Part shown: piece after piece, positions 1-12,080 of the stretch
Numbering within the stretch: the stretch's first letter is position 1
Layout: each line of letters begins with the position of its first letter
From: Morinoia aosen
Lineage: Eukaryota > Arthropoda > Malacostraca > Amphipoda > Talitridae
Length of the DNA stretch: 64,000 bases
Assembly (NCBI GenBank): GCA_030386875.1
Contig: CM059575.1
Coordinates: 52,358,859-52,422,858 of the forward strand
Reading direction: 5' to 3'
Notes under the pieces: generated by a model
The model's database searches: none
What the model was told of the DNA's origin: nothing
Seen by the model: the letters and a program-made list of their open reading frames with translations, nothing else
Made by a program: the position numbers and the translations under genes

Positions 1-60
1 GGCACCAGGCTGGCACAGTGGCACGCATGCCACCGTATTGCCACGCAATACGAGCACGGT

Positions 61-162
61 GCACCGTCACAGTACAGAGAAGAGAAGTAGTTTCAAATAG
101 CGGGGTTGGCACGACCGCTTTTGGCAGCGTGTGACGTCATGCTTTGGCTAAGCGTGACGTCA
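61..162 (+). repeat. Left border repeat with two TGACGTCA palindromes
   Basis: Positions 68-89 are an exact 22-base reverse complement of 22120-22141, and both flanks carry a GCACGGTGC-like word just outside. Just inside lie TGACGTCA at 132-139 and 155-162. The second is followed by CAATAGCC, which also follows the TGACGTCA at 22087-22094. TGACGTCA is the consensus CRE (CREB/ATF) site. Because the two copies face each other around the THAP/P-type gene fragments, I infer that they are terminal or promoter sequences of one large element. No target duplication is visible on this side. Confidence 0.5.
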
Positions 163-1029
163 CAATAGCCGGCCGCTGATTGGTCTATTTCGTGTACACT
201 TTCTGCCAGACGTACAATACATCGACTGCGTTGCTTCTGGCGTTCCCAGCTGTTCTTTGTTTGCTCATAACTTTTACCTAGTCAAATACGATTGGAATAG
301 AAATGTAAGTAAAACTAAAACGCTGGGGCTGTATTATTTATTCAATGAATACTTCATCGTAATAAGTTTCTTTGCTCTGGATCATATTTTAACGAGCATT
401 CAAAAAGACATTTTTACACCCGTACCTGCATAATTTACAAAAGCTATCGTTTACGTGTTGTTTGAGGGTATAGTATTTCAATGTTTTGATCCACAAATTC
501 GTGAATTAATTTCCATGATTCCAAACCAACAATATTCGTCAACACGAGCTTTGGTGAATTAGAGACTGGTGAGTTAGGGTCATCGACATGACATATTTTC
601 GGTAACAAAATTCCGACGCAGATTAAATGAAATATTTGCATTTAGGATGGTAAAAGTGCACTCTATATTTTCTACTAATGGATGTCAGTAACGCTTTATC
701 ATGAAACTAAATACATGGACATAATTCAAGCTTAGTTTACTAATAAATACTATTCTTTCTCCAATAGAAGAACACCAGTTCAACTTAGTTGATTGCTCCT
801 AAAAGAAAGTACTCAACAGTGAGTACATATTATTTCCTATAACAAGCTACGTACCGCAACTCGTCGAAAACAAATAGTAAAACTAGACAAAAGTAAACAA
901 ACATCTCCATGTAACATGAGTAGTCAACATAATTCTCATATAATACGCATCTTTGAAGAGTGCGTAATATATTACACCACGACGATTACATACTGAGTTA
1001 GTTTAAGCCTCTCACACCACGTGAAAGGT

Positions 1030-1290
1030 GGTCCCAAGAAAGGACAGCAGAAGAAGCCATTTAGTGTGCTATTAAGGGAATGGGGAATCAAAGGACGAGA
1101 TACGTCCACACACATCACGCACAGAAACAGCAAGATTGAAAACTGTTATTGAAATATGATAAAAGTGGACAAAGAAAGTAACAGATGCTGAAAAAAGACA
1201 CCAGTGAACCGAAAAAAAGATGGTCCGTCCCAAAATCAAACATATATTTACATCTATCCCTATGTCAGAGCTAATTCCCACAGATTCAAT
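1030..1290 (+). repeat. Dispersed repeat family, copy A
   Basis: Shares ordered blocks with 49017-49290 and 55255-55500. These are a CCATTTAGT block, a GTTAAGGAAAC-like block, an ATCTACGCA-like block, and a block around CAGTGAACCGAAAAAA followed by GGTCC. Copies A and C (55 kb) resemble each other most. There is no coding potential and no terminal repeat that I can define, so the class is unknown. Confidence 0.5.
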
Positions 1291-2347
1291 AGTTGGCTAC
1301 TTACACCAGGAAATAAAGGCGTTGGTTATCGATGAGAGCTAACGGGGATTCTGTGACGAAAATTGACACCAGAAAATTAAATGAAACATTGTCCATAGCG
1401 AGAGAAAGTAAAATGAGGGCAGCCCATAATTAATTGACCTTTTAATTGGTTGATGAAAGTAGAGCCATGAACACTATGATGTTAATACTTATTTATTCGG
1501 CTAAAAAATATGTTCATGCTTACATATAACGTGGCACTTAATTAACTCAGCAACTAAAAAGCTACTCTCGCTTTGCTTCGGTTTCAAACCCACAATTTAT
1601 CATGATTCACTTGACCCCTCGTTCTCCAAATTTGTTCCCTAAGCGAGGTTTTCTTGTGGGACTCGTCACGAGTTGTGTAACAAAATCAACAAATGTACAA
1701 TAACTAAATGAACTTTTCATGAAATAGCTTAACTCTCGTGTAATGCGCGATGGAGCGTTATTGAAACGATAAAGAATAAAGCCCAAATTGTAAAAACGGC
1801 CATGGCTATCACTTAAAGAGTCCTGTTTTCAAAACGTAGCTTTCATAAACCATATGTTGTTTATCGTTAGAATAAAATTAGTTTCAAAATCCTAGCATTC
1901 ATAGTATTTTTTTATCGGCCAATTAAAAGGATCGGTTACTTCTGGGGCAACATATACAACGATAATATGTTCAGCAGATCGTAAATAATGAATCAAAAAT
2001 ATATATTATGATCACTAATATGAAATTACTATTTGTTCAAACACAGACATTGCACGAGAATTGTAATATGTCAGCGAATAGATTAAGAATAAATGAACTG
2101 CCAATAATATAAAGAACTAATAATAACACCAGCAATAATTTCAATGTTAACCTGCTCGTTTCTTTCTTAGTCAATCAGACTTCTACAATTTTGAGAAATA
2201 CCACAAGTGTGCGGTAAATTAATCCGTCCTTCCTCTAAGCAAATTTACATACTTGTATTTAATTCTGATTGAGTTTCCTCCTTCCATCCATGCGTGACAA
2301 TCTTATCATTGACACTATTCAGCATCATATGCAACAAATTGACAGGC

Positions 2348-2357
2348 TTTTACATTA
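2348..2357. repeat. Target-site duplication of the I-clade LINE, 3' side
   Basis: TTTTACATTA here matches 8273-8282 exactly. It directly abuts the (TAA)n tail of the LINE, which fixes the element ends. Confidence 0.85.
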
Positions 2358-2518
2358 TTATTATTATTATTGTAATTGTTTAACCACCGTTACCACTAAC
2401 AAGTGATCCGCACAGTGAGTCGCAGTAACATATTACATTTCAAGCACAATTCAAACTAAAATTATAAATGGCATCACTATCAATTTGCCTGTCTTTATAA
2501 TTTAGAACTCATGGGAAA

Positions 2519-5500
2519 TTAGATTACATAGAATAAGTCAGCTTCTTGGAGAAACCTATAGAGGCCTCCCCCCAATTCAACCGGGCCCGAGTCTCCCAGC
2601 AACTCGCTCATCACCACCTCGCTCTGACCGAAGTAACGGCGTCTTAGTGCAGCATATCGTTGGCACTCGGTGAGAATGTGTTTTACACTCACAGTAACTT
2701 GACACTTGAGACATTGCGGCGGCGCAGTCCCGTTCATCAAATACTCATGCGTTAGAAGTGTATGTCCAATACGGAGGCGACACAGCTTTATCTCCCACTC
2801 CCGGTTGGTCCAGCAGCTTGTTCGGAGGGGTTGCGTCGTGTCCTTAATTTCTCGGAGTTTGTTCTCAGTCACTTCACGCCAGTCATGATTCCAATTTTGA
2901 TGGACGAGTCTTTTAAAGGCACATGCGAAGTCTCCGCGAGGCATTCCTTTGCGTATCTGGCGCTCTCGTTGGGTGGCAGACTGTGCAGCCTCGTCAGCTC
3001 TCTCGTTTCCCGCCACACCCACATGGCTAGGCACCCAGCACAATGTATAATTTTTTCCGATCTCAGTCATCAGCGTTAGGATCTGCGTTATTATAGGATG
3101 GGTGTTGCAGGGTTTCATCATACTTTGTAGGGCGCTACGACAGTCTGAGACGATTGTGATCATACTCGTATCCACCGCTCGAGATGCGCGCACCGCGGAC
3201 AGTATTGCACACAACTCAGCTGTGAACACCGAAGCCACTGAAGGGAGTTTGACCGCTAGTATGTTTAACCCATGGACGGCTGCATATGCCGTGCCATGTT
3301 CAGTTCTAGATCCATCGGTAAAGAAGACAGCTGTTTCAGAGTGACGTACGAAGTGATCGAGGAATAGGGCTCTGGATGGGGCTGCACCAAGCAGTCGTTT
3401 ATGCAGGTCAGCCAGTTCACTGCACACAGCTATCGGGGGAGAGACCCACGGCGCAATGGGGGAGACGCTTTCCGGAGCCACGCACTCCAGTGAGATGTCA
3501 TAGTTTCTCAGTGTCGTTTGCAGGCGAAGATAAAATGGTTTGGGGCTTCTTTCGTTTGCATGCAGGCGTCCCGAAGCACAGCGAATTTTTGAGAGAATTT
3601 GTTGAGCAGGATCAGAGAGCAGTCTAAGGTAATAGTTTACGATCTTTATTTCCAGGTAATACGCTAAAGGTTTTATTCCGGTTTCTGCATGGAGAGATAA
3701 GATAGGTGAACTTTTGAACGCACCAGTAGCTACCCGAAGGGCAGAATTCTGCACAGTGTGCAATGATTTCATTAGGGTAGCACATGCAGAGCTATAAGCT
3801 TCTGAGCCATAGTCCAATTTTGGCTTTAGTAGACCCATATAAAGACAGAGCAAGGTTTGCCGATCTGCTCCATACTGGGTATGGGATATGACTTTCATTA
3901 AGTTTATGTGTTGTGAACATGATCGTTTGAGGGATTGGATGTGAGGCCGCCAGGTAAGGCTCGAGTCGAAGATTAATCCCAGATACTTGAATTGTTCAAC
4001 ATGTGGTAGCACTGCATTGTTTAGATGAAGTTCGGGGGAGGCTTTCAGACAGCCACGAGTACGGCAGAAATGCATAGTCACTGTTTTGGATGGGGAGAAT
4101 TGAAATCCAGTGGTTGCTGTCCATTGCGTGAGGTGGTTAATAGCGATCTGCAATTGTCGTTTTAGGAACTCCGGTTTTTTGCCCGACACATAGATGACGA
4201 AGTCATCTACGTATAGAAGCCGATGGACACTCTGCGGAATTTCATCAGCGATATCATTTATGGCAACAAGGAAACACACGCAGCTGAGGATACTTCCCTG
4301 AGGGACTCCTCCTCGGAGGCTCTTGGTTGACGAGTGGACATTCTGGAGACGGACTCTAATTTTTCTATTATTCATGAAATTGTGTAGGAAAGCAAGAAGG
4401 TGCCCATGTATACCATATTTCTGAAGTTTCAGTAGGATTCCGTATGTCCATGCGGTGTCATATGCTTTCTGTAGGTCAAAGAAGACGGCAACAAGGTGAT
4501 TCTTTGAAGTAATACTCGAAGCGATGTGTGATGACAGCGTCACCAAATGGTCGGTGGTACTTCGGTTCTTCCGGAAGCCAGATTGGATATTTACTATTTT
4601 CCTAGTCGATTCCAAAAACCAGACTAGTCTCCTGTTAACAATTTTTTCAAGCAGTTTGCTTAAGCATGAGGTGAGAGCAATTGGACGGTAACTATTTGGA
4701 GATGTCGGATCTTAACCAGCTTTTAAAATTGCTATTATTATTGTTAGTGACCAAGTTGCTGGGAATTCCTGCTGGGACCATATTTTGTTGAAGAGAGAGA
4801 GTACTGCAGGGAGGAAGGTTTCGTGGGCTTTTTTAATCATGCTGTACGAGATGTCATCATGGCCGGGAGCGCTATCGCTGGCTGTGCGTAAGGCAGTTTT
4901 AAGTTCTGACATGGTTAAGGGGCTATTGTATGCTTCATTGTCTCCCCCCAACCGCAGAGGTCTTCCTTCCCACCTTTCCTTATATCGCGTGAAGGATGCG
5001 TCGACGGTTGCGTTATCACTCACTGATGAGAAGTGTTCCGCCAGCATCTCCGCAGCTTCCAGCAATGTTTCAGTCAGGTTGTTCGTACGGGGATCTCTCA
5101 ACTTTGGGGTAGGAGTCAATTTAAATTTTCCGGACAGCTTTTGGACTTTTTTCCATACTAAGTTTAAGCTGGTTTTGATATTTATACTACTGATGAAAGC
5201 TTTCCAGGATGATTGTTTACTTGTCAGGAAGGTCTTCCGGCAGATTGCCTTTGCTCTATTGTATCGGATCCTGTTATACGCATTGTTACATCTTTCCAAG
5301 GCTCTTTCAGCTCGCGTACGCTCGCGCTTTGCCATTTCGCACTCAGAGTTCCACCACGGTACCGGAGGTCGCGGTAGAGAGCCGCTCTTGCGAGGTATGG
5401 ATGTATCAGCAGCTTGCTGTAAGATGTTGGTCAAAGTAGCTGTGTGATCCTCAACATTCTTTCCATTCAGCTGGTCGATATCCTCACTTGACAACTGGGT

Positions 5501-6226
5501 CAGTCTGCTAAACAGAGTCCAATTTCCTTTGTTTAGGTCATACCGTTCATATCTGGCTTGCATATTTTGAGGATGGACAGGATCGAGATGGATAGGGTAG
5601 TGATCGCTGTCATAAAGGTTTGCATTAACATGGTATTTAAAATCCATATAGCAGTCAGGAGAGCATAGTGTTAAATCGATGACAGAGAGGGATCCCGTCT
5701 GCCTGTGAATATGTGTAGGTTGTCCGTCGTTCATGATACAGATGTTATTTTCTCTTACTATTCTTTCCATGAGTTGTCCTTTATCATTTACCACGTTGTC
5801 ATTCCATAGTTGGTTTCGAGCATTGAAGTCCCCCATTATAATATACGGGGTAGGCAGCTGGGAAATCAAATTTTCAACTTCTTGGTGTTGTATATTGATG
5901 TGCGGCAAGTAGACCGAGCATATGGTGTATGTCCGGTGCAGATTAATACGTAGTACTACTGCTTGCAACGTGGTACGCAAGTCAATCCGGTGATGCGGTA
6001 TTGTCCTGTGGATCAATATTGCAGCGCCCCGCTCGTGATCATCAGCGCGGGTCACACCAGAGGTATAGAGAGAGTACTGAGTGGGTGGTGTCACCGTTCT
6101 GTCCCGGAGCATGGTCTCTTGAAGGCAGACACATGCAGGGTGGTATAGATTGAGGAGTTGTTTAAGTTCACAGAATTTGGTTCGGTACGATTCTAAATTC
6201 CATTGAATAAATGAATCAAAATTCAT
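2519..6226 (-). pseudogene. I-clade LINE ORF2 (EN-RT-RNase H), one nonsense codon
   Basis: Replication protein of the LINE, about 1,235 codons from ATG at 6226. Order: apurinic endonuclease-like domain (QWNLES near the start, LQETML, MGDFNARNQLW, SDHYPIHLD), reverse transcriptase (SYRPIALTSCLSKLLEKIV, FFDLQKAYDTAW, GGVPQGS, catalytic YVDD), then RNase H (FFTDGSRT, FTAELCAIL, IVSDCRSAL, GNERADEAA) and a C-terminal Cys-rich segment (CLKCQVTVSVKHILTEC). The frame is continuous across the whole span except for TAA at 4712-4714. That codon falls just before DPTSPNSYRPIA, where relatives usually have Lys, so one A-to-T change would explain it. The downstream part seems to start at TTG 4615, but it is simply the same frame after the stop. 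Confidence 0.88.
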
Positions 6227-6256
6227 TTACAAATAGAGGTACTGGTTTGTTTTCCT

Positions 6257-8065
6257 TCAGGTTCCGATCACTTGAATTTTTTGGCTTTCTGCTGATCTCG
6301 ATGCTCGGTCTCGGCTTCTTGATGGTGGCGATGTCGTCCGCTGTTTCTTGGTTGGTGCAGTAGGTTTCGGTTTGTAGGTCATTGAGTTTCTACTGGAGTT
6401 GCCATCGTCATCGTCGCTTCCATAGCCTTGGAGGTTTGTAAGGCTGGAAGTTGCCTCCCTCCGCTTGAAAGAGTATTTGGTGAGAGAAGCCGGCGTAGGT
6501 TTTTGGCCTTTCACTGTTTTAGGGGGTTCTCCGTTTGGCTCCAGTTGTTTTCGTTGTCGGTTGTAGACTGTAGGCACCTTGGGCTTAGAGAGTGTGGCGT
6601 TATTTATTTCTTTTTGCGTCGTCCTTTTCGGTGAAATGATGGGTTGGGAGACGGCAACTGTTGGAGTTCCTGAGCTTGTACTAATTGAATCGGTGGCCTT
6701 CGATTTTACATCAGCTGTAGCTGGAGCGGATTTAGCGTTGCGAGGAGTAGAATCAGTGCACGCAGTGATTTGGTTAGGAGGTTGTTCATTGTTGTTTTTT
6801 GCCTGAACTGGCCTTATTTCTGGTTTTGCAGGTTCTTGTTCAGTGTGAGTCGGCTGTTGTGGCATATATTCCTGAAGAGCAGCAGAGTTGCGTTCTTCCG
6901 CAGGGGTACTTGTATCTCCCTTAACTACCGCGCTATACATCCGCTCATGCTCCGGATGTTTCTCCAAAACGAGGTCCATGGCTTCTGAGCGCGAGGTCTT
7001 CAATCTCTGTTGAGTGGCTAAAATTTCACTTTCAATTTGATATTTTGGGCATTGTTTATCATTTGAGTAATGAGGCTGCCCGCAATGGTAGCATCGGACG
7101 GCATTAGGACAGGAGCTTTTTTGGTGCCCTTCCTGCCCACATCGGGAGCACGTGTCTGCTTCTCTGCGGCAGTATTTTGCAACGTGGCTATAGCGTTGGC
7201 ATTTAAAGCATTGTTGCGGTCTATCTTTATATTCTTCTACAAGCTCACTGTGCCAAGATGACAATTTCACAGCTCTTGGCACCGTGTGCTTTTGGAATGT
7301 CAGGATGTATGTGTCGGTAACAACTTTCTCGCCATCTCTCCTCAGCTCTATTCGCCGCAGGTCAATCACTCCCTGGTCAGCTAGGTGGTCCTTCAGTTCT
7401 TCCATAGAACACTGTCCGAAAGTCTTGCTTCGGACTACACCACGAACAGTGTTGAGTGATCGGTGGGGCTCTATTACTACTCCCTTTCCGCCAATGCGGT
7501 CCAGTTTCATCAGCTTATCTGATTGGGTTGTACTATTTGTCTCAATGAGGAGACTGTTATACCCAGATTTTACGATTTTCTTTGGAGTACCAATTGTCTT
7601 AGTAATGTCGCGTTCTGCCAGCAACACGTTCAAATCTCTGGAGATATCGACCCCAGGGAATCGTACAGTATAATATTTGATATAGTATGGTATGGAGTTC
7701 TCGAACATTCCTTCCAGTCTCAGCATCTGACGCGCTCGCCGGTCATCTCGTCGTCTCCTCTTCACCTGTCGTCGGTTCATTGTTTTCCAGATGCTCTGTT
7801 CATCTCCGGTCGCAGCTTCCTCATCATTGTTAGGCTCTCGGGTTGTCTCAGCTTCCACTGTTTTGGCCCTCGAAGCGTCTTCGCTACATAAGTTTCTCTC
7901 ATTCGTCTGATCTTTTCCATTATTTAATTCAGTCTCGGCACTCGCTCCTTGTGTGGGGTCCACATTTAGAGGAGGCAAATCGTTAGTCTGCATTAGAGCA
8001 GAACTAGCAGTATCCATTTGAGTGTCCAGGTCGTCAGCGGCAGGTAGGGATTGATGGGTTTCCAT
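6257..8065 (-). CDS. I-clade LINE ORF1, gag-like nucleic-acid binding protein
   Basis: About 602 residues from ATG at 8065. The frame is open further to a GTG at 8119, but the ATG is the more likely start. The central part carries three zinc knuckles in tandem: CFKCQRYSHVAKYC, CSRCGQEGHQKSSC and CYHCGQPHYSNDKQC. The N-terminal third is acidic and low in complexity. The C-terminal third is rich in Lys, Ser, Thr and Pro. In this family ORF1 packages the element RNA. No stop or frameshift is seen, so this frame is intact in this copy. ORF2 begins 30 bases after its stop. Confidence 0.85.
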   Translation of the reverse strand: METHQSLPAADDLDTQMDTASSALMQTNDLPPLNVDPTQGASAETELNNGKDQTNERNLCSEDASRAKTVEAETTREPNNDEEAATGDEQSIWKTMNRRQVKRRRRDDRRARQMLRLEGMFENSIPYYIKYYTVRFPGVDISRDLNVLLAERDITKTIGTPKKIVKSGYNSLLIETNSTTQSDKLMKLDRIGGKGVVIEPHRSLNTVRGVVRSKTFGQCSMEELKDHLADQGVIDLRRIELRRDGEKVVTDTYILTFQKHTVPRAVKLSSWHSELVEEYKDRPQQCFKCQRYSHVAKYCRREADTCSRCGQEGHQKSSCPNAVRCYHCGQPHYSNDKQCPKYQIESEILATQQRLKTSRSEAMDLVLEKHPEHERMYSAVVKGDTSTPAEERNSAALQEYMPQQPTHTEQEPAKPEIRPVQAKNNNEQPPNQITACTDSTPRNAKSAPATADVKSKATDSISTSSGTPTVAVSQPIISPKRTTQKEINNATLSKPKVPTVYNRQRKQLEPNGEPPKTVKGQKPTPASLTKYSFKRREATSSLTNLQGYGSDDDDGNSSRNSMTYKPKPTAPTKKQRTTSPPSRSRDRASRSAESQKIQVIGT

Positions 8066-8272
8066 CGCGTACTGGGGAGACCCCGGTTGGCTCCCCCTAG
8101 CACAATCGCTAGGGGGCACCTTGTAACTGCTTACAAGCTCCTCAGATGATATTGGTTTAATAATCTACATAAAAGAACAAAATAATACAAAACCCCGATG
8201 TAGGGGGGGCCGCCTGCGTTGGTTCTACCTACAACAAGCTATCAAGAATAATTAAATGAGGTCAGCCTGTTA

Positions 8273-8282
8273 TTTTACATTA
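8273..8282. repeat. Target-site duplication of the I-clade LINE, 5' side
   Basis: Second exact copy of TTTTACATTA, marking the 5' end of the LINE at 8272. The shared 10-mer is in the 10-14 bp range known for I elements. Confidence 0.85.
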
Positions 8283-8739
8283 ATTATCTAATGTATATCA
8301 AAGACAAGTAGGTATACTAATAGTACCACCACGTAAAGGTGCAGGTCGACTAGATACACTCGAGTAAGAATGTACCTTCTATCAAATCCTTGTCAATATT
8401 CAGCAATGTTCCCTTCACACATATAAACAAATACACTTGGTACCAGTAAAATTGGTAAAGGGAACAGTGAAAATTCCACAGGCTTTTACACGACCGCAGA
8501 TACTTTGTAACATGAATATCGCTGCGCGCAATTCCATACAATACGGTGGAACGAAAGTAAAGCGAAAAGGAATTACGGAATTAGCTGACAAATTAAGAGA
8601 AATTTAATACACAATTCTTAAGAAAGAGCAATACGAACATGTATACAATCGTGCACCAATGCTGTTCATTACAAAGAAATAAATAACGAGCAACGAAAAG
8701 AAATGAAGCTATATTTTTCCAAAACCCAGTCTTATTGTA
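8283..8739. other. Non-coding gap between the LINE and the P-type transposase
   Basis: AT-rich, with no recognisable coding sequence or repeat. It is probably the 3' flank of the decayed P-type transposase gene. Confidence 0.5.
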
Positions 8740-10189
8740 ACATTTCATTGATGTGTAATTTTCTTTATTTTATCACTAGGATTACTGCTCTCTAAGGCTT
8801 TATTGATGTGCTTAATGGTTTGATAAGTCCTGCAAGTCACATAAAATTTGATGAAGAACTCCTTCACATCAGCAGCGCACAATACAGGCGGAGAGCACGC
8901 TTCATCAATGACCATCTGAGCTAGTTCACAGAAACCTTGAACATGACTGAACTTATCAAAACAGAAAAAAATACTCTCTCGTAGTTCATGATTGTTTCAA
9001 TGAAAGATTTGCTGCAGTAATGGAGACTTTGATGAGGATCATTGTTTTGTACTTATTCTTTGAATGACACGAAGAGGTGCGTGTTTAGGTCTTCAGGCGC
9101 AAGAATTAACTAACACGCAAAGCAGTCTTTTAAAATTGAACCTTTCTTACTTCGGTGATATCTATCAACTTTCATAGCAACATACCCACTCAAGTAAGCT
9201 GCTGCATTGTTGACCTTGGCCGACTCAAACAGAGTTCCAACCGATTCGTTGCCATCGAAGTGCTTCGCGGTAGTCATGTCTTCGTCGTTGAGTACAACCG
9301 GCGGCGGACACAAATCCTCATCTTCTGGTCGCTGAATCAGACGAGGAAAACAGTTTAATATTTACACATGCCGACTTCCATATTTAAACAGTAAAAAGTG
9401 GTAGGAGTGGTGGTGGGAGTGGGAGGGGTGTTGGGAGTGGTGGTGGGCACAAAGCCCTCAGTTTCAAGGGATTTTATAACGGTCTGAAGAATTTCAATAA
9501 GACTGGTAGATTGAACAGCACCCGATGTTAAATAATATCCAATTGGAAATTGCCAGTTTTTCTTCACCCGGCCCACACGCCATAACGCACAATGTTGATG
9601 ACACCAAGTTCTTTTTTCTCTTAAAACCATCGTCTGCGTGCCCAAATATTTTCTTCTTGTCGGGACTGTACAACAGGCCTCTTGTTAATGACATTTCATC
9701 CATAAGGATGAAAATTAGCTTATCGTGTTCACTTTGGGGATTAACTTTGAGTCTTAACATTGATATGTTCTGCTCATTGCAACCGGGGTTCATTTTGTGG
9801 GCCTTCAGGACACGAAGAATTGTAGAAGGCGATGGTAGTGGTAGCATTCTCCTCAACAAGTTGTACCCGGATATGCTGCAACTCACTAGCATGTTAACTG
9901 CCATCCACTCATGAAACGATGTGTAGCGTCGCTTTCCTTTCAGTTTAAATTTGACAAATTCCGTGATGTACGGACCAAATGATGGATGAAACTGTTGTAC
10001 TATGTTCTGCAGGTTATACCGACGATTGATGATAGGTCCCCTAACTCTCTATCTCATGAGAGAAGCCCCCTTGCTTTTAGGTTTTAAAAATGTAGACGAA
10101 CGATTGGTCGTTACTAGTGCAGAAGGCTGATCAAACAATTTCTTCTCACAGGTCAGAGTTGCTTCATCTTTCGTCATACAGGCCTTTTC
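8740..10189 (-). pseudogene. P-element/THAP9-type transposase, degenerate
   Basis: A likely splice acceptor (TTTCTTCCAG) precedes 10189. From there a frame runs with a block like the P-transposase core: RRYTSFHEWMAVNML, then LIFILMDEMSLTRGLLYSPD, where DEMS holds the first catalytic acidic residue, then FGHADDG. After a frameshift near 9565 it continues as PIGYYLTSGAVQSTSLIE. A second acceptor (CTGATTCAG) near 9330 leads to AAYLSGYVAMKVDRYH, typical of the P C-terminal region, and weak similarity goes on to about 8740. Decay is visible as an in-frame TAG at 10049-10051, the frameshift, and a GGTGGGAGT-type microsatellite at 9397-9450 that replaces coding sequence. In intact family members a THAP DNA-binding domain precedes this core, and THAP-like exons lie upstream here. 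Confidence 0.7.
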
Positions 10190-10403
10190 CTGGAAGAAAC
10201 GAACAAATAAACAAAAAGACAATGGAGGGAAAATTCAGATGAAAAGAGGTTGAGCGCTAACAAAAATAAGTAACGAAGAATGTGATACGTTATTTGTACA
10301 CGACAGGGAAGGAAAGTAGGACTGTAGGAATATGAAGGGAAGAAGAAATATTAGGAGCTTGATAATTTGAAAATACACAAATCAAATGGAGGTGGAGCGA
10401 GAG
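10190..10403. other. Non-coding flank upstream of the P-type exon
   Basis: Contains the polypyrimidine tract and acceptor of the 10189 exon. No other feature is seen. Confidence 0.4.
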
Positions 10404-11256
10404 CAGGGTTGACACATAAAAAAAAACAAAAAAAAAACAAAAAAGGCAAAAAAACACGTAAAAAACGCACTAAATAATGTTTTTTTAGCTTTTTTGGGTT
10501 GTATAAGTGCTATTTAAATTTCACTTGTTTTCAAGCTTATAGAATCAAAATGAGCTAAATATTTATATTGTCAAAAATTTGTCCAAGGCATTTGCATGAC
10601 CATGACAATAAATATTGAAAAACAAAAAACACCACAATAAAAATAAAATAAGAAAAACCCGAATCACAGAACAAAACTCGAGGGACTAGTACACTTCCAC
10701 GAGTTCGATTTCCAAGGTAAAAAACAAAAACTAAGAAACAAATGCAGTTTGACTATTTGAGAGTATAGAAACTTCTGAATTCTTCCTGTCTTCTAGACTA
10801 GACTGCTACTACAGTACTACTGTGTTTCTCTTTCTACATCCACTGCCATTTCATCATAGTCATCCACATCATGATCATTTGTGAGATGGCGATATAATGA
10901 GACTAATTTCTGTGCACGTTCCGATCCTAATCTATTTATCAATTTATTCCACACAATTCCAAATGTTGAGAAAATTCTCTCAATGGATCCTGAACTTGCA
11001 GGCAAGAATGAAGATTGCTTATAAACTTGCAGAAACTCTCTGTCAGTGTTTTTTCAGGAATCTGCACTTTCTGCCGTTTCATGTCTTGAATATCCCACCA
11101 TCAACGAGGAGTCATTGTCTTAGTGATATTCTTGTTGAACAAGTGTTTTGGGAAGATGTTTGAGCCCTTCAATTTATACAAATAAAGGGCGCTGATGAAC
11201 TCCGGATTGTATTCAGCCAACCACTCTTCAATATCTGTCTCCTGTGAGAGCTTTGC
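10404..11256 (-). mobile_element. hAT transposon remnant, 3' portion
   Basis: A terminus-like CAGGGTTGACACAT starts at 10404, followed by an A-rich stretch and then, on the minus strand, the C-terminal part of a hAT transposase. CAGxG is the usual hAT terminal start. No matching inverted terminus is found to the right, so the element appears truncated. The A-rich tract 10409-10456 is low in complexity. Confidence 0.5.
10817..11256 (-). pseudogene. hAT transposase C-terminal dimerisation region, broken
   Basis: The last part, PASSGSIERIFSTFGIVWNK followed by RAQKLVSLYRHL, is the signature of the hAT C-terminal dimerisation domain. It ends in an acidic tail with a stop at 10817. Upstream in another frame come EEWLAEYNPEFISALYLYK and a Trp-Trp pair after an in-frame TGA. 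A frameshift near 11015 joins the two. A good splice acceptor (ACTTATTTCAG) ends at 11257, so this may be the last exon of a spliced transposase or of a THAP-hAT fusion. It is a pseudogene as it stands. Confidence 0.65.
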
Positions 11257-11259
11257 CTG

Positions 11260-12080
11260 AAATAAGTCTTAACAATTACAGTCAGATGGGGTTAGACACG
11301 ACCGTAGCCATCATGGGGTAAGAAAGTAAAGAAACAACTGGCCTATGGTAAGCATTCAAGCTGCACTGGAGCAAACTTGACGATGGAATCTGTTAGAGCA
11401 TTTATTTCTTATCATTTTAGAGTTTGTTGCTATCCTGAACTGCAAAAAGTGATTTTTTGGGCAAAAAATTTTTGGCATGTCACTACATGTTGTAACATGT
11501 AACAGTGTGGTTGATTGACTTGGCTTGCGTTGCTAAGCACTCCAGCTCACACAATACACATGTTAAGTTGTTAACAGCATGCCTGTTAAGTGATGTGCAG
11601 CTGTCTTGCTTCAAGTTGCTTGTGGTGGTTACTTATGATCTGCATGGTGCTACCCTCTCACATGACTTGCGTCTGTCTGCTGCTAAAACAACTCACTATG
11701 AATTGACAAGCACAGCAATTCTCTTTGCACATCTTATATCTTTACAGACGGCAGAGCTATGTCCCTATGCATATGGTAATTGGTAAATGGTAATTATGAT
11801 GGACAAACTTAATTCATATATTGTTCATATATGTAATAATTCATATAATAATGTAATATAATGTTGGAAATAAAGTAATCAAATAACAATATTTACTCAA
11901 AAAGTGTATATATGTATATATATATCTGGAAAAGAGGCAACTGGAGCTGTGTGAATAACTCTAGAGGAGGAAGAGAGATAGGAGAATGAGGAAAGTTAAT
12001 GTGTGATTTTAATAAATGTTCTATATGAATATAAAGAATTTAAATGGCAATGAAGACAGTATAAAACAAGCAACACTCAC
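11260..12080. other. Non-coding gap (intron-like)
   Basis: Lies between two exon-like segments of the minus-strand gene fragments. It holds a small TATATA microsatellite near 11906-11925. A frame of 93 codons at 11505-11786 has no recognisable similarity. Confidence 0.4.

Larger units (their letters stand above)
1..2347. other. Non-coding region left of the I-clade LINE
   Basis: I see no convincing coding sequence. The open frames here are 65-69 codons long and resemble nothing I recognise. The stretch holds the border repeat at 61-162 and one copy of a dispersed repeat at about 1030-1290. The rest is AT-rich and looks unconstrained. The first 180 bases are more GC-rich and carry many TGGCAC-like words. 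Confidence 0.6.
2358..8272 (-). mobile_element. Full-length I-clade non-LTR retrotransposon
   Basis: A 5.9-kb LINE on the minus strand, with a 5' leader of about 200 bases, ORF1 (gag-like, three zinc knuckles), a 30-base gap, ORF2 (endonuclease, reverse transcriptase, RNase H), a 3' UTR of about 145 bases and a (TAA)n tail at 2358-2375. An exact 10-bp duplication flanks it. RNase H, triple CCHC knuckles and a TAA tail are the hallmarks of the I clade (I factor of Drosophila). The only defect found in ORF2 is a single in-frame TAA at 4712-4714, so the copy is young but probably inactive. It sits in the decayed P/THAP region and postdates it. Confidence 0.9.

Noticed and set aside
2706-3627. 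Plus-strand open frames over the LINE ORF2
   Set aside because: They are shadows of the minus-strand RNase H and RT coding sequence.
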